Below, one piece after another: positions 1-9,971 of a stretch of 64,000 nucleotides of DNA. The translations under genes were made by a program, and so were the position numbers. Position 1 is the first letter of the stretch, and every line of letters begins with the position of its first letter. Origin of the DNA: Antedon mediterranea (lineage: Eukaryota; Echinodermata; Crinoidea; Comatulida; Antedonidae); contig NC_092671.1 in assembly GCF_964355755.1 (NCBI RefSeq), positions 12,051,001-12,115,000 on the forward strand, in the 5' to 3' direction. The notes beneath the pieces were generated by a model that searched no databases, was not told where the DNA came from, and saw only the letters and a program-made list of their open reading frames with translations.

Positions 1-601
1 ATCTAATAATATCTATATAATAATAATAGGCCTTCTAATAATATTTCGATTCTTTCTGGGAACATCCTTGTATCAAAAAATAGGTCTAACAAACATTTAA
101 ACAATTTACATTGAAATTTCGGTTTTATTTCGTCTATTATGTAGCCATAACCATACTATATCCTGCCATTGTAATAAATGAACTACTATATTAGCACTTT
201 TTGCGTTCCTTACTTTTTAGAGGCCGAGTTGACGTGAGGCCGAGTTGACTTGAGGCCGACTTGACTTGGGGCCGACTTGACTTTGGCCGAGACGGTTTAG
301 GGCCGAGTTGACCTGCACCCTTATGAAGTCTTAAAAAAACTGAGAAATATAAAGCCAGAATCTGTACAAATATCCAAGGATCGAACAAAAACTGAGAGAG
401 AGAAGTATAAGGCACTTAGAAAAAAACTTCGTAATTAGAAACTATAAAATAGTTCATCATAGTTTTCGGACCACTGACAGAGCCGAGTAGAAGAAATTTA
501 AAACTACAGAAAAATTTAAGTTTAAATGTTTCAAGTACCACAAGAATAAATAACATTACGTTCATGTATACTAACTGCGACTCAATTCTAAACTAGATTT
601 G
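1..601. other. AT-rich non-coding flank
   Basis: No coding region is supported here. The short minus-strand frame at 191-415 is only the translation of a GC-richer 16-bp tandem repeat. The remainder is AT-rich sequence without recognisable protein or RNA similarity. Confidence 0.6.
221..315. repeat. 16-bp tandem minisatellite
   Basis: About six copies of a 16-bp unit with consensus aGGCCGAGTTGACTTG run back to back. The first three copies are near-identical and the fifth is degenerate. It stands out against the AT-rich surroundings. No function is evident. Confidence 0.85.
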
Positions 602-2658
602 AACTCGTCACTACGGACGAGTTAGGTTATCCACAGCGCAAACACCAAGTGCACGTCATACGTTAGAATATTGCGCACAGAAAAACGATTATGCCATTGA
701 AAAAACGTTAGTGTGCTCTCTATTTTGTGTCACGTCTAAGTATATACAGTATATACTATATACAGTATACGTACTACATACAGTGCAGAATAGGTGAAAA
801 TAAGTGACCAAAGTTATTGACGCTTTTGAACATGATGACGTCATCACAATTTTAAAAATGGTGAATCATGCGAAAGAGAATTGATTAACTTAGACAATAC
901 AAAAAAATGGGAGAAAATGGAATACGGATAAGTGGAGATGTGCTCTATTTAATGTGATGAGCTATGACGAAAGATACAAAAATCCTATATTTTATATTCA
1001 AGTGGCCATACGATGACGTCACAATGTCCGGTTAGCCATATTCATGCATGATTTGATATCTACAACTCATCTACTTCCACGCGTGGGAATTTTTGAAATG
1101 CTCAAAATGACATGAAACGCGTAGAAAGTTGATTAGAAATTGATATTTCGCATATTGAAATTACGCGCGTAACTTTCTGTAAAACATGCCATTTTTAATC
1201 CATAGAAAGTTTGCGCATGATATCAATTAAATTTTTGCCAAGTTCCAATTTAAATTTTGCACACAGAAAAATATTGGCATTATAACCTGAACTGAAGAAT
1301 ATGATGTGTTGTTAGTGCTGAATGCTGTATATTTTGTGTCATATAGTATACACAGTATAATCTGTATACATATCACAAACAGTGTAAAATAGGTGAAATA
1401 ACGGGACCCGTATTTTATTCCAATTTTAACATGTTGACGGTTTCAAAATGAAACGCGAAGGTAGTAATTTCGGTAATTATCTCAGCAACAACATATTAAC
1501 GTTTAGAAGAAATTTGAATACGTGAAATATTGATGCGTGCTCTTTTAAATGTAATGAACTATGACGCAAAAGATGAAAATACGACTTTGTTTATTTAACT
1601 GGCCATATGATGACGTCACAACATCTGATTGGGGAAAAGTTCACATGATTTCGTATCTACAATCCCATAGCTTCCTGAAAACGTTTTAATCGTGATTATC
1701 ACATTTTATTCTTACGAGCTATAACAGATTAAAATTTACTGTAAAGATGAAATTAATGATTCTGTTAATTGAAATTTTTAGGCGTATTGACGTAATAAAA
1801 ATTACAATATTTTTAACTCATGCGTAAGATAGTTTGACCAAGACAATATTATCTCGGAGAAAAATGAATACAGATAGGCGTGATGCGTTCCATTGAATAT
1901 GATGAGCAATAACGAAAGAGACAAAAATCCTATATTTTACATTCGTGTGGCCATACGATGATGTCACAATGTCCGGTTAGCCATATTGATTCATGATCCG
2001 ATATCTACAACTCATCAACTTCCAGAGTATGTAATTAAAAAAAAGTTCACCTCGTTGTTTACAATCTATGACTGTTTAAAAAAAGGCATAATTTTGACGA
2101 ATTTTTGAACTTTTTCAATAAAAACGCGCGCAAATTGTACAATTTGACGTGGTAAATTTACTATAAAAGGCTGGAAAAATATAATTAAAATATGTTTTTA
2201 GCGCTACGTGCACACCGCGCGTGTAAAATTTTTCGCTTGCGTGGACATTTTTGACATTCTCAAAATGTCATGATCAGCGTAGAAAGTTGATTAGAAATTA
2301 ATTTTGCGCACTTTGAAATTTTAAATGCGCGTGCACGCGTAACTTCTTGTAAAACATGTCCTTTTTTATCTACAAAAAGTTTGCTCTTGATATGACTGAA
2401 ATTTTCACAAAGTGTAAAAAAAAAATTAGGCTTGGTTTTGAATCTATGATCAATATAAAAAAAATCATAAAATCACGCGTAAGTCACGTTGCGTAACTAT
2501 GACGTCATTTAAAAATAGGAGGTGCACAACTTCACGTAAATGCACATATGTTGACAAAGTTATGACATGTTATGTTTACACGTTTTAGAGAAACACGACG
2601 CACAAAAATGACAGAAGGAAAGAAGCACTAGACATGAAACTCGTCACTTTGACGAGTT
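602..2658. repeat. Hairpin-bounded dispersed repeat, copy 1
   Basis: The block is bounded by two short perfect hairpins: stem AACTCGTC at 602-623 and stem AACTCGTCA with loop CTT at 2638-2658. It holds two internal divergent repeats of a shared module; for example the GGCCATACGATG...TCCGGTTAGCCATA segment occurs near 1001-1050 and again near 1948-1985. The same module and hairpins recur at 17149-18472, so this is a dispersed element and not unique DNA. It contains several perfect TGACGTCA octamers (836, 1014, 1611, 2500). No open frame of any length is present, so it is non-autonomous or non-coding. The class is unknown; terminal hairpins suggest Helitron-like or other rolling-circle ends, but no CTRR terminus is obvious. 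Confidence 0.7.
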
Positions 2659-2689
2659 AGTCAGGTTTTACTAAATGTAACAATGAGGA

Positions 2690-2975
2690 TTTTTTTAGGT
2701 TAACCACTGAATCTAGAAAAAGAGGACACTTAATTAGTAAACCTCATACTCACTTAAGGATACAGCAGAAATTTTTAACAAACTCTATTATCGACACATG
2801 GAACAGGATGTAATAGAAGCTGCAAATGTTAATCAATTTAAAAACCGACTAGAAAAGTTTTGGAAACACCACCCACTAAACTTTTCCCCATATGATAGAA
2901 CATAGAATATACCGGAGGGACACACAAGCATTGCTTTAGATTTCCAAGATCAAGGTAAATCAAGGTAAAATTATA
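2690..2975 (+). pseudogene. 3' end of a CR1/L2-like LINE (RT C-terminus remnant)
   Basis: With one frameshift near 2810 the plus strand encodes the typical last segment of Jockey-superfamily reverse transcriptases: a stretch with IIDTWNRM, then ANVNQFKNRLEKFW, then a stop at 2903-2905. This matches the widespread 'VVD.WNSLP..VV.A.SVN.FKNRLD..W' ending. The sequence after it ends in the short tandem tail TCAAGGTAAATCAAGGTAA near 2948-2968, as expected for a 3' end of these LINEs. The element is strongly 5'-truncated and dead. It begins right after the hairpin at 2658. Confidence 0.65.
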
Positions 2976-3089
2976 TATTTAACTAAAAACAATAAAAATT
3001 AAACATGTACAATTTAAACTAATAAGTTTAACTAACTAATAACTAATTAATTACGGCTAGTAACGCGACTGGCAGCCAACAATAATGCC

Positions 3090-3262
3090 CTAGCGGTTCG
3101 TGTTCCTCTTGTCCCACAGCAGGTTAAGGCGGACCGTTGCGCGTGCAGCATGGCGTGATTGATCGTGTAGGTTATCCTCCCTGCCGACCAAATCTGCATG
3201 AATCGCAACTGTCCGTCCTTCATCCAATAGCAGCTTACAAAGTAAGTAGAAGTGTAGATTAG
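3090..3262 (-). pseudogene. Last exon of the FLYWCH/MULE pseudogene
   Basis: Following an ATTATCTGCAG acceptor at 3263-3264 the minus strand is open for NLHFYLLCKLLLDEGRTV and on through RLNLLWDKRNTNR to a TAG at 3090-3092. 'NLHFYLL..LL..E...V' is the usual continuation of the DVEG.H.RLN motif in this family. This exon is undamaged, in contrast to the upstream ones. Confidence 0.65.
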
Positions 3263-3352
3263 CTGCAGATAATAAAAAAACAATTAAAAATTACATAAGA
3301 TCAACAAATAAACACACAAAACGACAAAATGAATGTTTGAAGTTATTCTTAC

Positions 3353-3656
3353 ATTTCTTTGCTCTTTAGTTAAGGCGTTGGTGATACCGTACCCTTCTAC
3401 ATCATTATTTGTCATTTTTTGCTGCCGAAACACACTCCAATCCATAGGCGTAAACACATCTCCATTAATCCAATAGTTTCGCATGTACGTCGTCATCGCC
3501 AATATGAGTGGTGAGTTGCCTGCAACTTGTTCCAGCAGGTACATGCTCCAATGGCAAAACCGGTAAGGCTATCAGTTTTTAGACTTAGAGTCTGGTATTT
3601 GGTTCCCTCATGTAGGCGCGTTGAAGGCCAACTTCTTGGACCTTGCGAAAGATAGC
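3353..3656 (-). pseudogene. Central/C-terminal MULE transposase exon (stops and frameshifts)
   Basis: After a TTTTTTTCTTAG acceptor the minus strand reads AIFRKVQEVGLQRAYM and, past two in-frame stops, KLIALPVLPLEH. In another frame it continues with LILAMTTYMRNYWINGDVFT, PMDWSVFRQQKMTNNDVEG, and, after a further shift, YHQRLN-stop-RAKKC, before a GTAAGAAT donor. 'W..NG.V..P.DWSVF....TNNDVEG.H.RLN' is the hallmark C-terminal signature of these MULE proteins. The exon is clearly homologous and clearly dead. Confidence 0.75.
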
Positions 3657-3923
3657 CTAAGAAAAAAATAAGAAAACATGCATAACATAACATTAGTTCA
3701 GCGTTTACTTTTTGGTGCAGCATAGTTAAAAAAAAAGCAACACAAGAGAATAAACATAATTATTACAACATTCGTAATTTTTAAAATCTTTTTAGGAATA
3801 ATATCTGGATGCGTTCTACGTATATATCCGAAAGTGTAAAGAAATTGCAAATTAGATGCACCATCTAAAAATAAAAAGAATGATTAGATGGGAGGAACAA
3901 CATAGGACAATGAGTATACTTAC

Positions 3924-4245
3924 CAGACTCTGGAATGATCAAGCATTACCATTCTGTCAGTTGCTAGCAATATATGACGGCCACATCAATCACAACATTG
4001 TCTCGCAAAAACCCATCGCCGATATGTTGTTTGTGAAGAACTAAGTTGAGGTTTGGTGGATGTCGAGGTCTGGATAGTTTTCTTTTCTGGTTTGCCTGCC
4101 TTTGGTAAGGTCGGATGTAGTTCAACTTGTCCCACACCAATATCATCTCGCATAACCCTGTCCACAATCTCTGCAGCAGACTCAAATGGCCGTTCCATAG
4201 CTTTTCTCTTGACATCCCGTCGAACAGTCGCCACTTTCCCACGTC
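3924..4245 (-). pseudogene. N-terminal MULE-region exon (frameshifted)
   Basis: The exon opens after a TTTTTTTGTAG acceptor at 4246 and ends with a GTAAGTAT donor at 3923. In alternating frames it reads KRKAMERPFESAAEIVDRVM, then NQKRKLSRPRHPPNLNLVL, HIGDGFLRDNV and finally HILLATDRMVMLDHSRVW. These blocks follow the family order: a spacer region with a basic 'N.KR...RP..P..L' block, then '..FL' and the beginning of the transposase core ending in '..W' before 'DGTFK'. At least two frameshifts lie within it, near 4030 and 4110. Confidence 0.65.
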
Positions 4246-4339
4246 CTACAAAAAAAGAAATATGATTTGATTAGTAAATGGGGTTTTTTTTTCCGTATAT
4301 TATTACTATCTTTCGTACTATACCAGAATATATATTTAA

Positions 4340-4655
4340 TAAAATATAGAATATCAAAGATGACATAAAAATAAAATAAGTTGTTTTTCGTATGTCTAAG
4401 TGTCATAATTTGAATAAATTAATTAAGTTACATACTATAGAATGTCAAACATGACATAAAAATAAATTAATTTGTTTTACGGATTGAATTTTGTTTTTCG
4501 TATGTCTAAGTGTCATAATTTGAATAAATTAATTAAGTTACATACTATAGAATGTCAAATATGACATAAAAATAAATTAATTTGTTTTACGGATTGAATT
4601 TTGTTTTTTTGTATTTCGAAGTGTCGTAATTTGAATAAATTAATTAAGTTATATA
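4340..4655. repeat. Tandem repeat, unit about 111 bp, three copies
   Basis: Three consecutive copies of a unit running ATAGAATGTCAAACATGACA ... ATTTGAATAAATTAATTAAG. The first copy (about 4340-4432) lacks about 25 bases that are present in copies two and three. They lie in the intron between the FLYWCH exon and the next exon of the pseudogene. Nothing coding. Confidence 0.85.
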
Positions 4656-4679
4656 GAATTAATAATAATAATGACGTAC

Positions 4680-4864
4680 CTAGTCCCATACCACAGATGT
4701 GGTCATGTATGGATCCTCCAGTGTATTCTCCATCCTTCTCAAGTACAGTTGCTTTGCAAGTCACTGCCCTAGTCCGAAGACAACCGTATCGTCACGTTGT
4801 ATTAGCACGTCGTTTATCAACCTTTTTGCAGTATTGGTAGCCGAGACTGTCCACCAAGGTGTCC
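4680..4864 (-). pseudogene. FLYWCH zinc-finger exon (nonsense-mutated)
   Basis: The minus strand encodes LVDSLGYQYCKKVDKRRAN, then TT-stop-RYGCLRTRAVTCKATV, then SIHDHIC. The layout Y...C-K..., W-x-C, C-x-A, H-x-H is that of the FLYWCH domain, a DNA- or protein-binding zinc finger. The tryptophan before RYGC has become TGA. The exon ends at 4680 with a GTACGT splice donor. Its 5' side is interrupted at 4865 by the T-run and 3' tail of the LINE that follows upstream. Confidence 0.7.
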
Positions 4865-5272
4865 TTTTTTTTCAAATTCAAATTCAAATAAACATTTATT
4901 TCTTTCATTCATATTTGAGTAAAAAAACATTATAATTTCTGATATTTTATAAATAAATCTATTTTTTTTTTTTTTTTTTTAGAGATATAATACAGTAAAT
5001 CATAATGTATAAAAAGATGATTCAGTTATATACAAAATGAAAGAGGCAAAAAAACCCAAGAAAGTATCGATCAATTGGAAAAAAAAAAATCCAATTGAAA
5101 CTTGTATGTTGGGAAGCCATGTAAGAAGATTATATACTTATATATATAAATGTAAACATATAACTACACAAACACATATAGATCAACAGACACACACACA
5201 CACCAACAGTAAAGGAAGCAATTTCGAAAAAGTTTCTAAAGTTAAAAAAATATTACAAAATAGAGAAAACAA

Positions 5273-7987
5273 TTAGTTATAATTTGAAATAAGATATTCT
5301 TTAAGTTTAAAAGAGAACATTTTGCTAGAAGACGATGATGAAATTTCGGGAGGTAGATTATTGAATAGTTTAGAACCACTATAGCGAATGTTATGTTTCA
5401 TTTTAGTTAGTTTAGGTTGAGGAAGAGGAAGGTCCCGTGATGCTCTTGTGTTATACGAATGGATTTCAGAGTTAGTTAACAAATTACAGGAAAAGTTAGA
5501 AGGCAGTTTGGAATTAATATGTTCATAAACGAAAATGCATTGTTGGAGTTTATTAATATCGTGCACAGTTAAGAGTTTAAGATTATAAAAAAGGATATTA
5601 GTATGAGCAAGACGTGAGTTACCCGAGATAAGACGAACAGCTTTCTTTTGAAGGACGTGTATTTTATTAAGATTTGAAGGGTAATTATTGGCCCATACAA
5701 TGTTACAGTAACTAATGAAAGGCAGAATAAAGGAACAGTAAATATTGCGTAAAATTTGAGACGGTAAAAAGGAAGACAGACGATAAAGTATGCCAATGTT
5801 TTTAGAAATTTTTAATTCAATTTCTTTTATATGATTTTTAAAATTTAGCTCTTGGTCAATTAAAACACCTAGAAATTTGGTTTGCTTAACATGGGGAATT
5901 ACTTGATCACCAATCAGAATTTTATGAGACTCGTCGGTCAGTTTTTGATGACGTATTCCAAACAACATAAAGTTGCATTTACTTAGGTTTATTGAAAGTT
6001 TATTCACATTAAAATAATCGTTAATATTAATTAATTCTTGGTTAAAAGTATGAAAAATTGTTTGAAAGTTAACACTTTTATAAAATAAAGTCGTGTCATC
6101 TGCATAAAGATAAAAGGTAAGGATATCTGAGGCGTTTGGTAAATCATTGATGTAAATTAGAAATAAAAGAGGGCCAAGCAAGGACCCTTGGGGAACACCA
6201 CAGGTAATGGGCTTAAGATCAGAGGTATGATTGTTAACAGAAGTACATTGAAATCTATTTGATAAGTAATTGTTTAAACGTTTAAGAGCAACACCACGGA
6301 TACCATAATTTGAAAGTTTAGTAATCAGAATATGATGGTCAATAGTATCAAAAGCTTTCGACAGGTCAATAAACAAGCCAGAGGGAAAAAAATTGTTTTG
6401 AATTGCATCAATAATGTTGTTGGTTAAATCAATTAGCGCAAAAGACGTAGAATAGTTTTTCCTAAATCCGAATTGTTTATTATAAAGAATGTTGTGCTTG
6501 CTTATAAAATCATAGACGCGGTTATAAATAATCTTTTCAAGAATCTTTGAAAAAAAGGGAAGGATGGAGATTGGACGATAGTTATTTGGATCGGACTTGC
6601 TACCTTTCTTGAAAATTGGAATAACTTTACCAATTTTTAGGGAGTTGGGAAAAACACCAGATGTAAGAGATAAATTAAAAATGTAAGTGAGAGGAGAGAG
6701 AATAGTGTCAATGGATTTTTTAATAACTTTAGCACAAATGTCATCGATGCCAGAGGCCTTGTTGCTTTTAAATGAATTTGTGATTTTGTGCACTTCTTGT
6801 TCGGTTACAGGTGAAAGAAAAATTGAGTTAGGAATAGGGGAATGTAAGAAGTGATGAAAAGTTTTATCAGAGTCATTGTTTATTTTTCCAGCAAGGTTGG
6901 GTCCAATATTTGTAAAGTGGTCATTGAATAGATTTGCTACTATTAAAGGTGCTTTTAATAATTTTCCATCAGCTAAAAGTTCAATATCGGCAGGTGCATT
7001 TTTATTTGACTTAAGAAGAGAATTGATGACACGCCAGGTGGCCTTGATATTGAACTTAAGCTTAGTAAAAGTTTCACAAAAGTAATCCAATTTAGCAGTT
7101 TTTAAAAGGTTGTATAATTTATTTCGATAACGCTTATATTTGGATATATTAGAAAGTGTTGGATGGCGTAGACTTTTAGAATAAAGTTTCTGTTTGTACA
7201 AAATCGAGGTCAAAAGTCCATCGGTCATCCATGGTTTAAGTTTAACTTTAGCTTTGGATGGTTCAATTAAAGGAAAGTGTTTATTATATAAGGTGGTAAA
7301 ATTATTAATAAATGTGTCATATGCCAGATTTGTGTCTTGCGTACTCACGACATCATTCCATGGAAAATTTGATAAATCATTACAAAAATTAAGGATATTG
7401 TGTTCACTAGTATTTCTAAATTTAAGATTGGTATTGATTTCTCGCTTACTCGGTTTATTTGAACTGATGTTAAAAACAGGAAGATGATCTGTAGCATCAT
7501 TAATAATGATACCACTAACAGACGATTCAAGATCATTAGTGAAAATGTTGTCAATTAGGGTAGCAGAATGTTCGGTGATGCGTGTCGGTCTATGAATAAG
7601 CGAAATGAGAGAATTGTTGAAAAGACAATGAACAAAATCATTAATATTGTTATCAGATTCAAATTTGAGTAAGTCAATGTTAAAATCACCGAGGAGAAAT
7701 ATTTTTTTATTTTCTTTCGTTAAGTTTTTAATAAGGAGTTCAAAGTTCTGCGTAAAGAAAGGAATAGAAATGTCATGGGGTCTATATATAGTTCCGATTA
7801 TTATATCTTCTTTTCCGGTTTTAACTTCAATAAACTGAGATTCACAAAAATAGGTTAAAGGAGTTAAGTTATCTCTAATTTTATAATGACACTTATTATT
7901 GATAAAAATATTGATACCTCCGCATTTATATGAACGGGGTTTGAAAACTAGTGAATAAAAATGGTAAATGAATAAGTGGACTAACAC
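5273..7987 (-). CDS. LINE ORF2: endonuclease C-part and reverse transcriptase
   Basis: This long frame copies LINE RNA into DNA at a nicked target. From N to C terminus it shows endonuclease/exonuclease/phosphatase motifs (GTIYRPHD, LLGDFNIDL, DNIFTND, DATDHLPVF), then a linker with KASGIDDI, then the reverse transcriptase: VIPIFKKGSKSDPNNYRPIS, FGFRKNYSTSFALI, motif A LFIDLSKAFDTIDHH, motif B GVPQGSLLGPLLF, and the catalytic YADD in motif C. The end is KLFNNLPPEI...KLKEYL, typical of CR1/L2-type enzymes. All catalytic residues are present. The true N-terminus lies upstream (7926-8339) beyond a one-base frameshift, so the Met at 7987 is not the real start. Confidence 0.9.
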   Translation of the reverse strand: MLVHLFIYHFYSLVFKPRSYKCGGINIFINNKCHYKIRDNLTPLTYFCESQFIEVKTGKEDIIIGTIYRPHDISIPFFTQNFELLIKNLTKENKKIFLLGDFNIDLLKFESDNNINDFVHCLFNNSLISLIHRPTRITEHSATLIDNIFTNDLESSVSGIIINDATDHLPVFNISSNKPSKREINTNLKFRNTSEHNILNFCNDLSNFPWNDVVSTQDTNLAYDTFINNFTTLYNKHFPLIEPSKAKVKLKPWMTDGLLTSILYKQKLYSKSLRHPTLSNISKYKRYRNKLYNLLKTAKLDYFCETFTKLKFNIKATWRVINSLLKSNKNAPADIELLADGKLLKAPLIVANLFNDHFTNIGPNLAGKINNDSDKTFHHFLHSPIPNSIFLSPVTEQEVHKITNSFKSNKASGIDDICAKVIKKSIDTILSPLTYIFNLSLTSGVFPNSLKIGKVIPIFKKGSKSDPNNYRPISILPFFSKILEKIIYNRVYDFISKHNILYNKQFGFRKNYSTSFALIDLTNNIIDAIQNNFFPSGLFIDLSKAFDTIDHHILITKLSNYGIRGVALKRLNNYLSNRFQCTSVNNHTSDLKPITCGVPQGSLLGPLLFLIYINDLPNASDILTFYLYADDTTLFYKSVNFQTIFHTFNQELININDYFNVNKLSINLSKCNFMLFGIRHQKLTDESHKILIGDQVIPHVKQTKFLGVLIDQELNFKNHIKEIELKISKNIGILYRLSSFLPSQILRNIYCSFILPFISYCNIVWANNYPSNLNKIHVLQKKAVRLISGNSRLAHTNILFYNLKLLTVHDINKLQQCIFVYEHINSKLPSNFSCNLLTNSEIHSYNTRASRDLPLPQPKLTKMKHNIRYSGSKLFNNLPPEISSSSSSKMFSFKLKEYLISNYN

Positions 7988-8339
7988 AGTCCATCCAAGT
8001 TTCAGTTACCGAAATGACATCAAAGTCAAAATTAAGAGATTGAATGCAACTTGAAATAGATTCAAAGTTTTTTTGTAAGCTTCTAGCATTAAAATGTATA
8101 CAAGAGAAACGATTTTCAAATTCATTGTTATTGAATTTCTTTGTGAATTCATTTGGTAAATAGTAATTAGAAATATTTTGATCATTAAAAAAATTATTGT
8201 CCGGGTCGATGTCGTCAAATTGACTAGCAGTTGATGAGGGTTTAAATAGATGGTTTGATAATCGATTTAAATTATCATTGTTACTGAAAGTTGGTGCTTC
8301 CATATAAGACAAAAACACAAAAAAACACAGACAAAACAC
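7926..8339 (-). pseudogene. LINE ORF2 N-terminus (endonuclease start), separated by one frameshift
   Basis: The frame begins with a Met at 8339 and contains FSCIHFNARSLQKNF (endonuclease motif with the catalytic Asn) and VISVTETWMD (catalytic Glu). At a four-T run near 7953-7957 the reading shifts. If one T is discounted, HLPF joins directly onto YSLVFKPRSYKCGG in the downstream frame, restoring the expected endonuclease order. The two frames together therefore make one ORF2 of about 1,020 residues with a single +1 T. Confidence 0.8.
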
Positions 8340-9025
8340 AGAACAAATACAAATTAAGAGTTTAGAAAAATTGAGGTATAGTAAGTAACGTGCTTAAGCG
8401 TAAAATGTAATTTTAAACTGCTCAAAACAGAGTCTCTTTATGTATAACTATGAATCAATTGATAAAGTTAGTCAGTTGTAACATACATACATATAAACAC
8501 ACACATATACATATATATATATATACATATACATACATACATTATATATACATACATATATACATATATATATAAATCATCATACTGTCAATTATAAAAA
8601 CAGTGCTGATAGTCGGAACAAGGTCTCATAATCGCGTCGAGCAAAGCTCGAAAGTTCCGTATTATAATATATACACATACACACATACACACATAAATAC
8701 ATCTTCATACACAATAAGCACATGCATTTTAGAACTCTGTGCCTGAGATGATAAAATTTAATTAAATGATTTAAATTCAATGCATTTAATGTATGGGGAA
8801 TAAAATAATGATGAAGTCAGCATAGAGACACTAAATGTGATAAGTATGTGATGGAATAGCAAGATAATAACAATAGTAACTAATTCCGCAATGGTATAAA
8901 TATACACGTGAAAAATGGTTTAATCAGAAGTGTTAATTTGGAACTGAAAAAACAGCAGATTAAACGATTATAATAAAGTATATCAATAACTATAGTAATA
9001 AGAATAATAATACAATAGTTTAAAA
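8340..9025. other. LINE inter-ORF region with microsatellite
   Basis: This stretch lies between ORF1 and ORF2 of the LINE. It carries a TACATATA-type microsatellite at 8481-8580, a CACATA-rich patch at 8665-8710 and a small hairpin around CGAGCAAAGCTCG (8637-8649). It is unusually long for an inter-ORF gap, so a secondary insertion is possible. No coding region. Confidence 0.55.
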
Positions 9026-9372
9026 TTAAGATTTGCCAATGTCAGAAATAGAAAGTATAGGAGTTACAACTTCCCTGCCATTCTTCAAGATGGTTGCAAA
9101 AATACGTCCATCAATCGACCAAACACTGTTTGTATTCTGATGTTGCTTCAATTGAGCCAGAAGATTGCGTCTTTTTAGGGTAAGATCCTCTTGGATAGAT
9201 ATCCCAGAGCCTTTTAATTTCCTTCTCACTGTTATAACGTTTCTTCGACTTCTATATGTGGTAAACTTTACAATAATTGGCCTAGGTCGACGTGCTTTAG
9301 CATTCTTTCGTCCTGTTCGGTGTGAGCGGTCAATGTCGTGTAAGTTGATGTTTACACCCTGTATAGATAATT
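9026..9372 (-). pseudogene. LINE ORF1 C-terminal fragment
   Basis: The minus strand reads GVNINLHDIDRSHRTG, RPRPIIVKFTTYRSR, then RRKLKGSGISIQEDLTLKR, RRNLLAQLK and VWSIDGRIFATI, ending at 9029. This is the RNA-binding C-terminal half of LINE ORF1 proteins ('DIDRSHR.G...RPIIVKF...R......LKG..I.I.EDLT..R..LL'). The coiled-coil N-terminus is missing because an in-frame TAA and loss of similarity occur just upstream of 9372, marking the 5' truncation. Confidence 0.7.
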
Positions 9373-9689
9373 AACATAGGATACAGTCAAAAAGGATATT
9401 AAACATTTTTTGCTATTGTTATTTTTATTTCATTCGGGAAATTCACCCAACTTTAATAACCATTCAGGCCGCCGGCCTATAACGGTTTTAAACAATATGT
9501 TTTATTTTACAATAGCTAGTTTAGATTATAAAATGATTCCAATGGAAATAAGCTTTTAAGTGAGTTTGTTTGTAAATACTGTACTAACAAAACATGAAAA
9601 CTTAAAACGATTTGGATTAACCCAAATATAATATACAGTTTGATTTTAATTTAGTTTAGATGTTCCTTATAAAACCGTATCTGTTATGT
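9373..9689. other. Intronic remainder of the FLYWCH/MULE pseudogene
   Basis: AT-rich sequence between the LINE 5' end and the PHD-like exon, including the palindrome-like GGCCGCCGGCC near 9468. I see no exon, RNA gene or repeat beyond this. Confidence 0.45.
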
Positions 9690-9971
9690 CTGCATCAACG
9701 GCAACCGGATTTGGTTCAGGAAATGGGTTGATGTCAATCTCATTTTCAACGTGTGTACAACCGGCTCATTGAAATAGCCAATGTCACCAGCATACATGTC
9801 GACATCATCAGGTTGGTCACAATCTCTGCAATTCCACTCAATATACCGATCTCTCACACCTCGCAAATACTCTGCTCTCGTCACTCCGGTTCACCGATCA
9901 CAGGTATCGCATAACATACCTTCTTCATTCTCTCTTACAGGTTGCTGGCAGTCTATACATTCGTACATTTT
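9690..9971 (-). pseudogene. PHD-like first exon of the FLYWCH/MULE pseudogene
   Basis: Starting at an ATG at 9971 the minus strand reads MYECIDCQQPVRENEEGM, then LCDTCDR, a TGA stop, then TGVTRAEYLRGVRD and IEWNCRDC. The CxxC...CxxC...CxxC spacing resembles the PHD/RING-like N-terminus found before FLYWCH domains in this family. Family members normally have a W-x-HR..C segment after CDR; here about seven residues are missing and a TGA stands in their place. A further frame change near 9740 moves into an acidic frame. This is a start exon because the Met immediately precedes the first cysteine pair. Confidence 0.6.

Larger units (their letters stand above)
4865..9372 (-). mobile_element. LINE (Jockey-superfamily, CR1/L2-related), nearly intact ORF2
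   Basis: The element lies on the minus strand. Its 3' end is the tandem TTTGAA tail (ATTTGAATTTGAATTTGAA, at 4869-4890) next to a T/A run. A 3' UTR of about 400 bp precedes ORF2 (5273-8339), which is followed upstream by about 690 bp without ORF and then the C-terminal part of ORF1 (9026-9372). ORF1 breaks off at its 5' side, so the copy is 5'-truncated. It is inserted at the FLYWCH exon of the host pseudogene. ORF2 has a single frameshift, making this the youngest-looking retrotransposon of the window. Confidence 0.85.
3090..9971 (-). pseudogene. FLYWCH zinc finger / MULE transposase-like gene, decayed and split by a LINE
   Basis: Five minus-strand exon remnants in correct order reconstruct the domain plan of a metazoan FLYWCH-MULE family: an N-terminal PHD-like cysteine segment (9690-9971), a FLYWCH zinc finger (4680-4864), a linker and N-terminal transposase part (3924-4245), and a C-terminal MULE part (3353-3656 and 3090-3262). 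Splice sites at several exon edges are visible. Nearly every exon carries a stop codon or frameshift, and a 4.5-kb LINE sits between the first exon and the FLYWCH exon, so the gene is not functional. Such genes derive from Mutator-like DNA transposons, and the products bind DNA. Whether this copy was a mobile element or a domesticated gene cannot be told. Confidence 0.75.
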
